Notes under the pieces: model-generated | Databases searched by the model: none | The model's input: the letters and a program-made list of their open reading frames with translations, nothing else | What the model was told of the DNA's origin: nothing | Position numbers and translations under genes: made by a program | NCBI GenBank assembly: GCA_046756445.1 | Contig: JBHHWI010000072.1 | Span: forward strand, 1 to 14,935 | Reading direction: 5' to 3' | Length of the DNA stretch: 14,935 nucleotides | From: JACZWL01 sp046756445 | GTDB lineage: Bacteria > Pseudomonadota > Gammaproteobacteria > Steroidobacterales > Woeseiaceae | In this document: piece after piece, positions 1 through 6,015 of the stretch | Numbering within the stretch: position 1 is the first letter of the stretch | Layout: each line of letters begins with the position of its first letter

Positions 1-53
1 GCCGTAACGATCTCTCGCCCACAAGCCCGGACTCTCGTGCAATTTTCAGGCTA
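1..53. repeat. Terminal part of a dispersed inverted-end repeat, cut by the window edge
   Basis: Seen: these 53 bases align without gaps to the reverse complement of 4923-4975, with 46 of 53 positions identical. This is therefore the left end of a second copy of the 245-bp element at 4923-5167, in the opposite orientation, with its body to the left of the window. Its outer terminus lies 2 bases from the stop codon of the M64 peptidase gene (56-58). I do not recognise a named repeat family. Confidence 0.8.
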
Positions 54-55
54 GA

Positions 56-1465
56 CTAATCAGCCGGTTTCGTATATTCGTCGATAACGTCTTCGATGGC
101 CGCGCTGCACACCGCACAAAAATCCCTGGTGCGCGTAAACATGATGCAGTTCAGGGCTGATCGGTAGAGACCCTTTGCCTGGTAATTTCCACCTTCGAAT
201 GCGCCGATCTCATTGCGGTATTCGGCAGTCGAAAAAAGATCCTCCACGAAGTCCTGATTCTCCTGAAAGAGTGCATTCATCTCCGACTCGGGTACATTTT
301 CCTCGCGCATTTTCGTTCGTTTGGCCTGGTAGGCAAGCGAGTGTTCTTCAAATGCTTCCTTGGGCCACGGTGTGGGCAGGGGAGTTTGTTCTCCGACCAG
401 GCGGCGCCATTTGAGCCCCGCCGGGTCGAGCAGGGCCGTCACGTTGGGCTCGTAGGGTTCCTCGATGTGCTCCGGCGCTTCGTAGGCCACGGAGCTCGTG
501 TAGTACTCGTCGGCAAGGCCTGCAAAATGGTGCCCGAACTCGTGGACAAAGACGTACGCCCCCCACTCGCTGTCGGCCGCGGTCGTCCCGTACAGTCCGT
601 AGATACCACCGCCCCCGTAAGTCTCGCTGTTCACCAGGATCTCGACAAAATCGTAGGGCACGGACGAGGCGATGCGACGAAATGACTGATTGTCGTAGGT
701 CAGCACATAACGCTCGCTGCGAAACGCGTCATACGACGTGCCGAGTGGTGTGTCGCGATAGATGCCGGTCGACGGCCGCGACACGCCCGACTGCGCAGCG
801 GGCGGCGCCAGCGCCCATACGTTGAAATCGGAGCGACGCTCTCTGAAAGGCGATGCGGCAAAGAGAATCTCGGTCATCTCTCTTGCCCTGGCGATGAATT
901 CCTCTTGCTCGTCTCGCGTATAGCCGTCGCCGAGTATGAGCAGATCGACCTTGCTTGCGGGGTCGCCGTTTTGTTCTATGACGACCACGTACTTCGCGTG
1001 TGCTGCGGACTCCTCGTGAACGAGGTAGTCCTTCGGGTCGATGCGTGCGCGCCAGATTTCGGCAAACTCGTTCTCATCGCCGCGTTTGCTGATGACGACG
1101 TCGAACGGGCGAGACTGTGCCGGAAATCGCAATGACTCGTGGAATGTCCGGTTGATCTCCCTGGCTTCCCCCGTCGTCTCCCACTCGCCATAAATGCTGC
1201 TGAAACTTCGCGACCAGGCAATATCGCCCGAGTCGGGATCGATCACGGAAAACGCGTATTTGCCACGAAAGGTCGAGTCGATCGGCTGCGCCAGGTTACC
1301 CGGCCAGGGCAGGGGCTCCAGAACCACCTGATCGAGGCTGAAGAGTTCGAGGTCGCGGTTGCCGGAGTGAAAATAGTCCACGCGCATGGTCCGCGGCCGA
1401 TCTGCGGCATGTAAGTCGGTGACACAAGCGCACGCGGCGCTGACGATCAGGAGGATTCGAATCAT
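56..1465 (-). CDS. Secreted M64-family (IgA-peptidase-like) zinc metallopeptidase
   Basis: The 469-residue product is predicted to be an exported zinc endopeptidase. An N-terminal hydrophobic stretch (about residues 3-16) ending near DLHAA looks like a Sec signal peptide. The zinc site is HEFGH at residues 308-312, followed by GLADEY at 316-321. This HExGHxxxGLxDEY pattern is typical of peptidase family M64, whose founder cleaves IgA. The N-terminal half (about 25-150) would be the beta-rich M64 N-domain and the remainder the catalytic domain. Three cysteines near the C terminus (CIMF, CAVC) could form a disulfide. The ATG follows the upstream oxidase gene by only 12 bases, so the two are probably cotranscribed. 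The real substrate is unknown: in environmental bacteria these enzymes more likely degrade general protein than immunoglobulin. Family assignment is firm, substrate is not. Confidence 0.9.
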   Translation of the reverse strand: MIRILLIVSAACACVTDLHAADRPRTMRVDYFHSGNRDLELFSLDQVVLEPLPWPGNLAQPIDSTFRGKYAFSVIDPDSGDIAWSRSFSSIYGEWETTGEAREINRTFHESLRFPAQSRPFDVVISKRGDENEFAEIWRARIDPKDYLVHEESAAHAKYVVVIEQNGDPASKVDLLILGDGYTRDEQEEFIARAREMTEILFAASPFRERRSDFNVWALAPPAAQSGVSRPSTGIYRDTPLGTSYDAFRSERYVLTYDNQSFRRIASSVPYDFVEILVNSETYGGGGIYGLYGTTAADSEWGAYVFVHEFGHHFAGLADEYYTSSVAYEAPEHIEEPYEPNVTALLDPAGLKWRRLVGEQTPLPTPWPKEAFEEHSLAYQAKRTKMREENVPESEMNALFQENQDFVEDLFSTAEYRNEIGAFEGGNYQAKGLYRSALNCIMFTRTRDFCAVCSAAIEDVIDEYTKPAD

Positions 1466-1477
1466 TGCTTATCCCGG

Positions 1478-2821
1478 TCAGATGCTCGGCCCCACTTGAA
1501 TTGGCGTTCCGTCAAAAAATCGGCTCAAGCTGAACGGCGCGATGTCGATGCCGCTGTCGTCCCCGGTGAGCATGCCTGCCGCCGCCTTGCCGGCGCCGGG
1601 TCCGATGCCGAATCCGTGTCCGCTCAGACCCGTCGCGACGAAAAAGCCGGGCAAGGACTCTTGCGGTCCGATGACGGGCACGACATCCGGTGTCGTCTCG
1701 ATCATACCTGCCCAGGACTCCACGATCGCGGTGTTGTCCAGGACGGGGTGAACCTCGTTCAGGTTCCTTCTTATTGTCCTCAGGGTGCGCCGGCTGGGAG
1801 CCGGATCCAGTACCCGTCGCCTCTCGAACGGCGATGCACGGTCGAGTGGCCAGCGCACCGGTATTGCCAGCTCCCTGAAGAAGTCGCGGTTGATCGTCAG
1901 TCCCATCACGCCGAATTCCCTTCTCAGCGCGGGAAGAAACTTGAAGGCGAATCTGAAAGTCGACGGCGTCAGGGCATGTGTCAGACCCCCCGCACCATGG
2001 GCGACCGTGTAGCCGCCGTCCTGACGGCGGCGGATCGCGATTCGCTTGTCGAAGCACTGACCTTGCAGTATTTCCGGAGCCGGCGCCGTCCTTGCGACGG
2101 TGCCCTTCACGCTCAATTGCGGCAGCGAGATGCCGAGCGAGCGACAGAACATCGACGACCAGGCACCGGCAGCGCACAGCACCGCCGATGTCCTGATCGC
2201 GCCGTGCTCGGTGACGACGGACGACACGCGGCCCGCTTCGGTCTCGATGCCGCGAACGGCGCAGCCGGTCAGGATTGTCGCACCGAAGCGGCCGGCGACC
2301 CGGGCGATCGCCGTTGTCGCCTTGTGCGGCTCGGCCCGCCCGTCACTGGCCGTGTAAAGCGCCCCGGGCCAGGTGTGCGACGAGTTTGCAATGTGATTGG
2401 CCAGTTCCTCACCGCACAGGACACGAGTGTCCAGTCCGAATTCCCTGGCCGTCGGCATCCAGTTTTCATAATTCTCGACTTCCTGCTCGCTGGCGGCGAG
2501 GTAATAGCAGCCGCCCTCGACGTAGCCGACGTCTTCGCCGGTCTCTTGCTCGAGGCTGCGCCAGATGCGCTGGCTCTCGATCATCATCGGCAACTCGCGG
2601 CTGTCCCGGCCCTGCTTGCGAATCCAGCCCCAGTTACGGCTCGACTGTTCGGCCGCGACATGTCCTTTCTCGCAAAGCACGACATCGACGCCGTCCCGCG
2701 CAAGAAACCATGCCGTCGATACACCGACGATACCGCCGCCGATTATGACGACATCCGCCGACGGCGGAATGGCCTCGGGCGACCGAATCGGCTTGTTCCA
2801 GGTCTCTGCAACGATGCTCAC
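1478..2821 (-). CDS. FAD-dependent amine/D-amino-acid oxidase family oxidoreductase (DAO fold)
   Basis: The 447-residue protein begins with a Rossmann dinucleotide-binding unit: beta strand VVIIGGGIVG (residues 24-33) and an acidic residue (E51) at the end of the second strand, the usual FAD ribose ligand. SSRNWGWIRKQGRD (about 60-73) occupies the position of the flavin-contacting segment of DadA and gamma-glutamylputrescine-oxidase-like enzymes (COG0665). The C-terminal GLSGHGFGIGPGAGK matches the second FAD contact of this superfamily. Such enzymes oxidise secondary or primary amines to imines with release of hydrogen peroxide or electron transfer; the substrate cannot be read from sequence. 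Translation starts at a GTG (2821-2819) without a strong Shine-Dalgarno, and no signal peptide is present, so it is cytoplasmic. It lies 12 bases upstream of the M64 peptidase, a link that could mean use of peptide-derived amines (inference). Confidence 0.88.
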   Translation of the reverse strand: MSIVAETWNKPIRSPEAIPPSADVVIIGGGIVGVSTAWFLARDGVDVVLCEKGHVAAEQSSRNWGWIRKQGRDSRELPMMIESQRIWRSLEQETGEDVGYVEGGCYYLAASEQEVENYENWMPTAREFGLDTRVLCGEELANHIANSSHTWPGALYTASDGRAEPHKATTAIARVAGRFGATILTGCAVRGIETEAGRVSSVVTEHGAIRTSAVLCAAGAWSSMFCRSLGISLPQLSVKGTVARTAPAPEILQGQCFDKRIAIRRRQDGGYTVAHGAGGLTHALTPSTFRFAFKFLPALRREFGVMGLTINRDFFRELAIPVRWPLDRASPFERRRVLDPAPSRRTLRTIRRNLNEVHPVLDNTAIVESWAGMIETTPDVVPVIGPQESLPGFFVATGLSGHGFGIGPGAGKAAAGMLTGDDSGIDIAPFSLSRFFDGTPIQVGPSI

Positions 2822-2895
2822 GATTAGCGTCGGGTGATTGACCTCGATCAGGGAAATTGTTTGTATTGAGCCAACCGTCGGGGGGCGGCCTTTTT

Positions 2896-2901
2896 ATTAT
2901 A
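2896..2901 (-). promoter_or_regulatory. Possible -10 element for the oxidase-peptidase pair
   Basis: On the minus strand this hexamer reads TATAAT, a perfect sigma-70 -10 element, in the 96-base gap between the divergent genes starting at 2821 and 2918. A start about 7 bases downstream would leave a leader near 68 bases. No good -35 hexamer is seen at 16-18 bases, where the match is at most 3 of 6, so this is only a candidate. Confidence 0.35.
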
Positions 2902-2917
2902 CCGGTCGGGAGTCGTC

Positions 2918-3790
2918 ATGATGAAAAATCGATACCAACAAACGTCAACCCTTCAAACCATTACGGTCGTGCTGCTGTCCGCGCTATTCGCACATTGCAC
3001 TGCTGCGACCGGCAGCGGGCTCGACGGGGCCACCAGCGCCGTGCTCGACCAGGCGATCGCAGGGGAGCATCGCAGCCCTGAAAACAGGGCCCGGGACAAG
3101 TACCGTCATCCGAAGGAGACGCTTGCGTTTTTCGGTTTCCGATCGGACATGACGGTGGTCGAGATCTGGCCGGCCGGGGGCTGGTACACGGAGATACTGG
3201 CGCCGGCACTGAGGGACAACGGAATTTTCTACGCCGCCCAGTACAGTGTGAACCCGCCCTATTCGTATCAGCGTCGATACCTGGGCGCATTCCTGACCAA
3301 GATCGGCTCGGCGCCCGACACCTACGGCGAGGTCATCATAACCACACTGGATTTTCCGCGGGAGCTCGAGATCGCGCCCGCCGGCTCGGCCGATCTGGTC
3401 GTGACGTTTCGCAACGCCCACAACTGGGTGGGCCGTGGCTATCCGGAAGGGTCGGCGCAACTTGCGTTCAGGGCATTTTACGCTGCACTGAAGCCCGGCG
3501 GCGTTCTCGGCCTCGTCGATCACCGCTGGCCCGGTGCGGACGATGAAGATCCCGTATCGGCGAACGGCTATATCTCCGAAGAACGCCTGGTTGCATTCGC
3601 CGAAGCGGCCGGATTCGAATTCGGCGGGCGATCGGATGTCAACCGCAACCCGAAGGACACGCATGACCATCCCAACGGTGTCTGGACCCTGCCGCCGTCC
3701 CTGAGGCATGAGGAACAGGACCGGGAGAAATATCTCGCGATCGGCGAATCCGACCGCCTGACGATCAAGTTCGTCAAGCCGGTGAAATAG
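2918..3790 (+). CDS. Exported SAM-methyltransferase-like protein (COG4798 type)
   Basis: The 290-residue product has an N-terminal export signal: a hydrophobic stretch at about residues 15-28, ending AHCTAA. The Cys is preceded by His, so it is not a canonical lipobox. A class I methyltransferase-like core follows. VVEIWPAGGWYTEIL (about 80-94) matches motif I of the COG4798 'predicted methyltransferase' group, where the usual glycine loop is E-x-x-PGGG-W; here it reads PAGGW. ADLVVTFRNAHNW (about 161-173) and LKPGGVLGLVDHR (about 193-205) correspond to the later core strands. Two in-frame ATGs occur at 2918 and 2921; GGGAG at 2908-2912 serves either, with better spacing to the second. Its 3' end converges on the small repeat protein gene with a 9-base gap. 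Members with signal peptides are known, but a substrate is not established, and SAM is not expected outside the cytoplasm. Confidence 0.82.
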   Translation: MMKNRYQQTSTLQTITVVLLSALFAHCTAATGSGLDGATSAVLDQAIAGEHRSPENRARDKYRHPKETLAFFGFRSDMTVVEIWPAGGWYTEILAPALRDNGIFYAAQYSVNPPYSYQRRYLGAFLTKIGSAPDTYGEVIITTLDFPRELEIAPAGSADLVVTFRNAHNWVGRGYPEGSAQLAFRAFYAALKPGGVLGLVDHRWPGADDEDPVSANGYISEERLVAFAEAAGFEFGGRSDVNRNPKDTHDHPNGVWTLPPSLRHEEQDREKYLAIGESDRLTIKFVKPVK

Positions 3791-3799
3791 TCCGCCGGT

Positions 3800-4180
3800 C
3801 TATTCGCTCTGGTCCCTCGAGTGACGGCGCTTGCCGCGATGCTGCCGGCGTTGCTTGCGCCTTTCCTTGATGGCGTCGCGCTCTTCGGGTGTCAGTGACT
3901 CCCATTTTTTCCGCATTTCGGCGCGTTTCGCCTCGCGCTCTTCGGGCGTCATGGCTTCCCATTCCTCCCGCTTCTGTTTACGTTTGGCGCGCCATTCTTC
4001 CCGCTTCGCCTGCTTCTCTTCCTCCGACAGGCTTTCCCAGGCTGCCCGTCGTTCCTCGGGCGTCATTTGGGAGCTTTGATCGGTCGGGGCGCCGTCGTCG
4101 CTTTCCTCCGGGAAGGCTGCGAACGGCAGCAACAAGGCACATAGCACCGAGAGCGCAAATATTCTGACTGGCTTACTCAC
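3800..4180 (-). CDS. Small secreted protein with charged TPEER-type repeats (DUF3106-like)
   Basis: This 126-residue protein has a signal peptide (about residues 6-24, ALSVLCALLLPFAAFPEE). The rest is a low-complexity, highly charged helical region. Three copies of a unit with core MTPEER / MTPEER / LTPEER, each followed or preceded by a Trp-Glu step (AAWESL, EEWEAM, KKWESL), occupy about residues 39-108. The tail is strongly basic (RRKQRRQHRGKRRHSRD). This resembles the repeat region of DUF3106-type exported proteins. I chose the GTG at 4180-4178 because a GGAG lies 8 bases upstream and the signal peptide begins right after it. The frame stays open upstream to 4546, but there it overlaps the divergent lipoprotein gene and lacks secretion features. 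Function is unknown; a periplasmic helical scaffold or metal/phosphate binder is possible (inference). Confidence 0.8.
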   Translation of the reverse strand: MSKPVRIFALSVLCALLLPFAAFPEESDDGAPTDQSSQMTPEERRAAWESLSEEEKQAKREEWRAKRKQKREEWEAMTPEEREAKRAEMRKKWESLTPEERDAIKERRKQRRQHRGKRRHSRDQSE

Positions 4181-4188
4181 TGTGATTT

Positions 4189-4192
4189 CTCC
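4189..4192 (-). promoter_or_regulatory. Ribosome binding site deciding the GTG start at 4180
   Basis: Minus-strand GGAG, 8 bases before GTG. It decides against the much longer open frame that continues to 4546 and places the start immediately before the signal peptide. Confidence 0.7.
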
Positions 4193-4331
4193 AAGGGCTG
4201 ATCGACAACTTACCCAGTCGTCAACGCACCGGCAAGTGACTCGTTGACAAGCCTGACGGCTATTGAGGCTTTGAGCGAACGCCCGGGATTTCGTATCGTC
4301 GACGCCATGGCGCCAAACGGCGGAACCGCAG

Positions 4332-4925
4332 GTGCAGGAAATGACCATCACTCGACTCTGGCTTGTTTTGCCGCTTCTTCTGTATGCCTGCGCCGCCCCC
4401 GAGGTGCTGATCCCGAAATCGGCCGCGGTACCGGCCGGCGTCGACCTGTCGGGGCAATGGAAGATCCGGCCCGAATCGCTGAAAGGCCAGCCGCGGATCG
4501 ACGAGGCGATAGACCGCACCGACGGCGTCGATAGCAGGACGGTCATGCGGGAGATGCAGCAGGGCAGGGCCCGCAGCGGTGAGACCAGGGGCGGCCTCGT
4601 ACACGTATTTCTCGAGACCGGCGAGTCCTTGAGTATTACGCAGACCGCCCACGCGCTGTTTGTCAGCTTCGACAGGGCGATTGTCGAAGAGTATCGATTC
4701 GGAGAGAACAGGCCGGTCAGTACCGGTGCCGCCGACGCCCACCGGGTATCCGGATGGGAAGACAGCGCATACGTGATCGAGACGCTGGGTGAAAATGGAA
4801 TGAAGCTGACGGACCGTTACAGCCTCGGCGACGGCAACGATCGCCTGATTCGGAGCATCACGCTCAGAAGCAGGGACTTCGAAGAGGTCACGATCGTTCA
4901 GGGATTCGATCGGCAAAGCCGCTAA
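4332..4925 (+). CDS. Predicted lipoprotein of unknown function
   Basis: The product of up to 197 residues begins with a lipoprotein signal: a short charged start, hydrophobic WLVLPLLLY, then the lipobox L-Y-A-C with the Cys at residue 20. This suggests attachment to the inner or outer membrane. The first residue after the Cys is Ala, compatible with outer-membrane sorting. The mature part has LSGQW near residue 39, reminiscent of the GxW motif that opens lipocalin-like barrels, and alternating strands through the C terminus (SYVIET-like, LTDRYSL, LIRSITLRS), so a small beta-barrel or sandwich is likely (inference). GTG at 4332 and ATG at 4341 are both possible starts; the shorter one gives a more compact signal peptide. 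The stop codon TAA coincides with the first three bases of the repeat at 4923-5167. I do not recognise a characterised homologue. Confidence 0.8.
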   Translation: MQEMTITRLWLVLPLLLYACAAPEVLIPKSAAVPAGVDLSGQWKIRPESLKGQPRIDEAIDRTDGVDSRTVMREMQQGRARSGETRGGLVHVFLETGESLSITQTAHALFVSFDRAIVEEYRFGENRPVSTGAADAHRVSGWEDSAYVIETLGENGMKLTDRYSLGDGNDRLIRSITLRSRDFEEVTIVQGFDRQSR

Positions 4926-5167
4926 CCCGAAGATTGCACGAGAGTCCGGGATTGTGGGCGCGAGATCGTTGTGGCTGACGCCGCTCTGGACCGAGAGTCA
5001 TAGCGGGCTATGGCTCGAGGGAAGAGCCAGTCAGGCGCAACGAGATCCGGCCACAGACCGGACAGCCAGCGAAATCGACGAAGTGTCACCACTTGGGAAT
5101 TCCTGATTCGTATTGAAATCATATCGTTGTCAATGATCTCGGGCGGTCTCGTACAATCTTCGGGTTA
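4923..5167. repeat. Complete 245-bp MITE-like repeat with 21-bp inverted terminal repeats
   Basis: The left end (4923-4943, beginning TAACCCGAAGATTG) and the reverse complement of the right end (5147-5167) match at 20 of 21 bases, differing only at base 15. Just inside both ends is a related GAGATC(G/A)TTG segment. The interior has small hairpins: 4995-5016 (10-bp stem around CATAGC/GCTATG with one G-T pair, 2-base loop), 5011-5029 (TGGCTC/GAGCCA), 5046-5062 (TCCGG/CCGGA) and 5081-5094 (AAGTG/CACTT). The first two share an arm and so are mutually exclusive. There is no plausible coding frame and no target-site duplication. It fills the gap between the convergent lipoprotein and acyltransferase genes. 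A second, inverted copy ends at position 53. A non-autonomous transposable element or a structured intergenic repeat fits; the family is not recognised. Confidence 0.8.
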
Positions 5168-5185
5168 AGACAGCTCCTGCTCGGA

Positions 5186-5869
5186 TTACAGTGCCTGTCT
5201 ACACCGGTCCATCAGTGACATCAGGATGTCCTGCATTCTTGCTCTGTGTGACTCCAGCTCACCGACGGGCGTGTCGCCGGGCACGAGATACGGCTCACCG
5301 ACGGCGATGACGACGCGCGCAAACGGTTTCGGAACCATCATCCTGTCCCAGCTGTCGAGGTACCAGCAGCGATCCGCGGCACAGGCCAGAGGGACAAGGG
5401 GGGCTTTCGCTATCCTCGCCATCAGAATATTTCCTGCTTTGAATTCGTAAATCGGCCCTTTCGGCCCGTCCGGCGTCGTGATGATCGACCTGCCTCGCTT
5501 GAGCGTCCTGTGCATGTCGCGCATGACGAGCGAGCCGGTCTGATTGGCCGAGCCACGAATAATCTCGGCGCCCCAGGCGCCGGCAATTCGTGAGGGTATT
5601 TCACCGTCGACGGACGCGGAGATGACGATGCTCGCCTCGAAGCCATTCGCGATCCATCGCCTGATCTCATTGGCGCATGCCAGGTGTTGCTGGTGCCAGT
5701 AGCAGGGGATGCAAACCGTCTTGTCGGCGATCAACTGCTGGCCGATGTCTGCACCGCTTGTCCTGGTTACGCGATAGGTGTGCCATAGCAACGCCAGCAG
5801 TGCCCGCAGCAGGGGCGTCAACAGCAAGTACGCGAGCCGCCGGGAAGGCGACATCTGCCGGTGGGACAT
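5186..5869 (-). CDS. DUF374 / lysophospholipid-acyltransferase-like protein
   Basis: The 227-residue protein matches the DUF374 (COG2121) group of the lysophospholipid acyltransferase superfamily, which includes LpxL-like and PlsC-like enzymes that move acyl chains onto lipids. A hydrophobic N-terminal helix (about residues 13-29) would anchor it at the inner membrane, with the enzyme on the cytoplasmic face. Family landmarks are YWHQQHL (57-63), the SASVDGE segment (84-90), RGSANQTG (105-112) and TPDGPKGP (132-139). The frame extends upstream to a TTG at 5968. However, the ATG at 5869-5867 is preceded by GGAG at a 7-base distance and starts close to the membrane helix, so it is preferred. 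It is divergent from the acyl-AMP ligase gene across about 146 bases, which makes a joint role in acyl-lipid synthesis plausible. Its acyl donor and acceptor cannot be read from the sequence. Confidence 0.85.
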   Translation of the reverse strand: MSHRQMSPSRRLAYLLLTPLLRALLALLWHTYRVTRTSGADIGQQLIADKTVCIPCYWHQQHLACANEIRRWIANGFEASIVISASVDGEIPSRIAGAWGAEIIRGSANQTGSLVMRDMHRTLKRGRSIITTPDGPKGPIYEFKAGNILMARIAKAPLVPLACAADRCWYLDSWDRMMVPKPFARVVIAVGEPYLVPGDTPVGELESHRARMQDILMSLMDRCRQAL

Positions 5870-5876
5870 CCAGCTT

Positions 5877-5880
5877 CTCC
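5877..5880 (-). promoter_or_regulatory. Ribosome binding site deciding the ATG start at 5869
   Basis: Minus-strand GGAG, 7 bases before ATG. It supports the 227-residue form of the acyltransferase over a 260-residue form beginning at a TTG with no comparable site. Confidence 0.7.
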
Positions 5881-6015
5881 TGGACGGGGCTTTATTGCGG
5901 TCGAATGCTGGATCGGGCGGTGCTGTCACGGCCAGTCGAGTTTGCAGTATCGGTTTGCGGCCGGTCAATGTAATATTGCGCCTCTTTCAGGCCTGACCCC
6001 GGCACTCGCATCCCG

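Noticed and set aside
1496..2827. Long plus-strand open frame opposite the FAD oxidoreductase
   Set aside because: Arg/Ala-rich translation without any domain; it mirrors a gene with clear FAD motifs on the other strand, as expected in GC-rich DNA.
2871..2895. CCGTC/GGCGG hairpin plus T-run upstream of the methyltransferase-like gene as a terminator
   Set aside because: The stem is 5 bp with a G-T pair, and it sits between divergent genes where no rightward transcript should need ending.
4244..4249. TTGACA as a -35 element for the lipoprotein gene
   Set aside because: The only -10-like hexamer nearby (TATTGA, 4261) is 11 bases away, too close; nothing suitable at 16-18 bases.
4181..4546. 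Upstream extension of the small repeat protein's reading frame
   Set aside because: It overlaps the divergent lipoprotein gene and lies before a good GGAG/GTG start placed directly ahead of a signal peptide.
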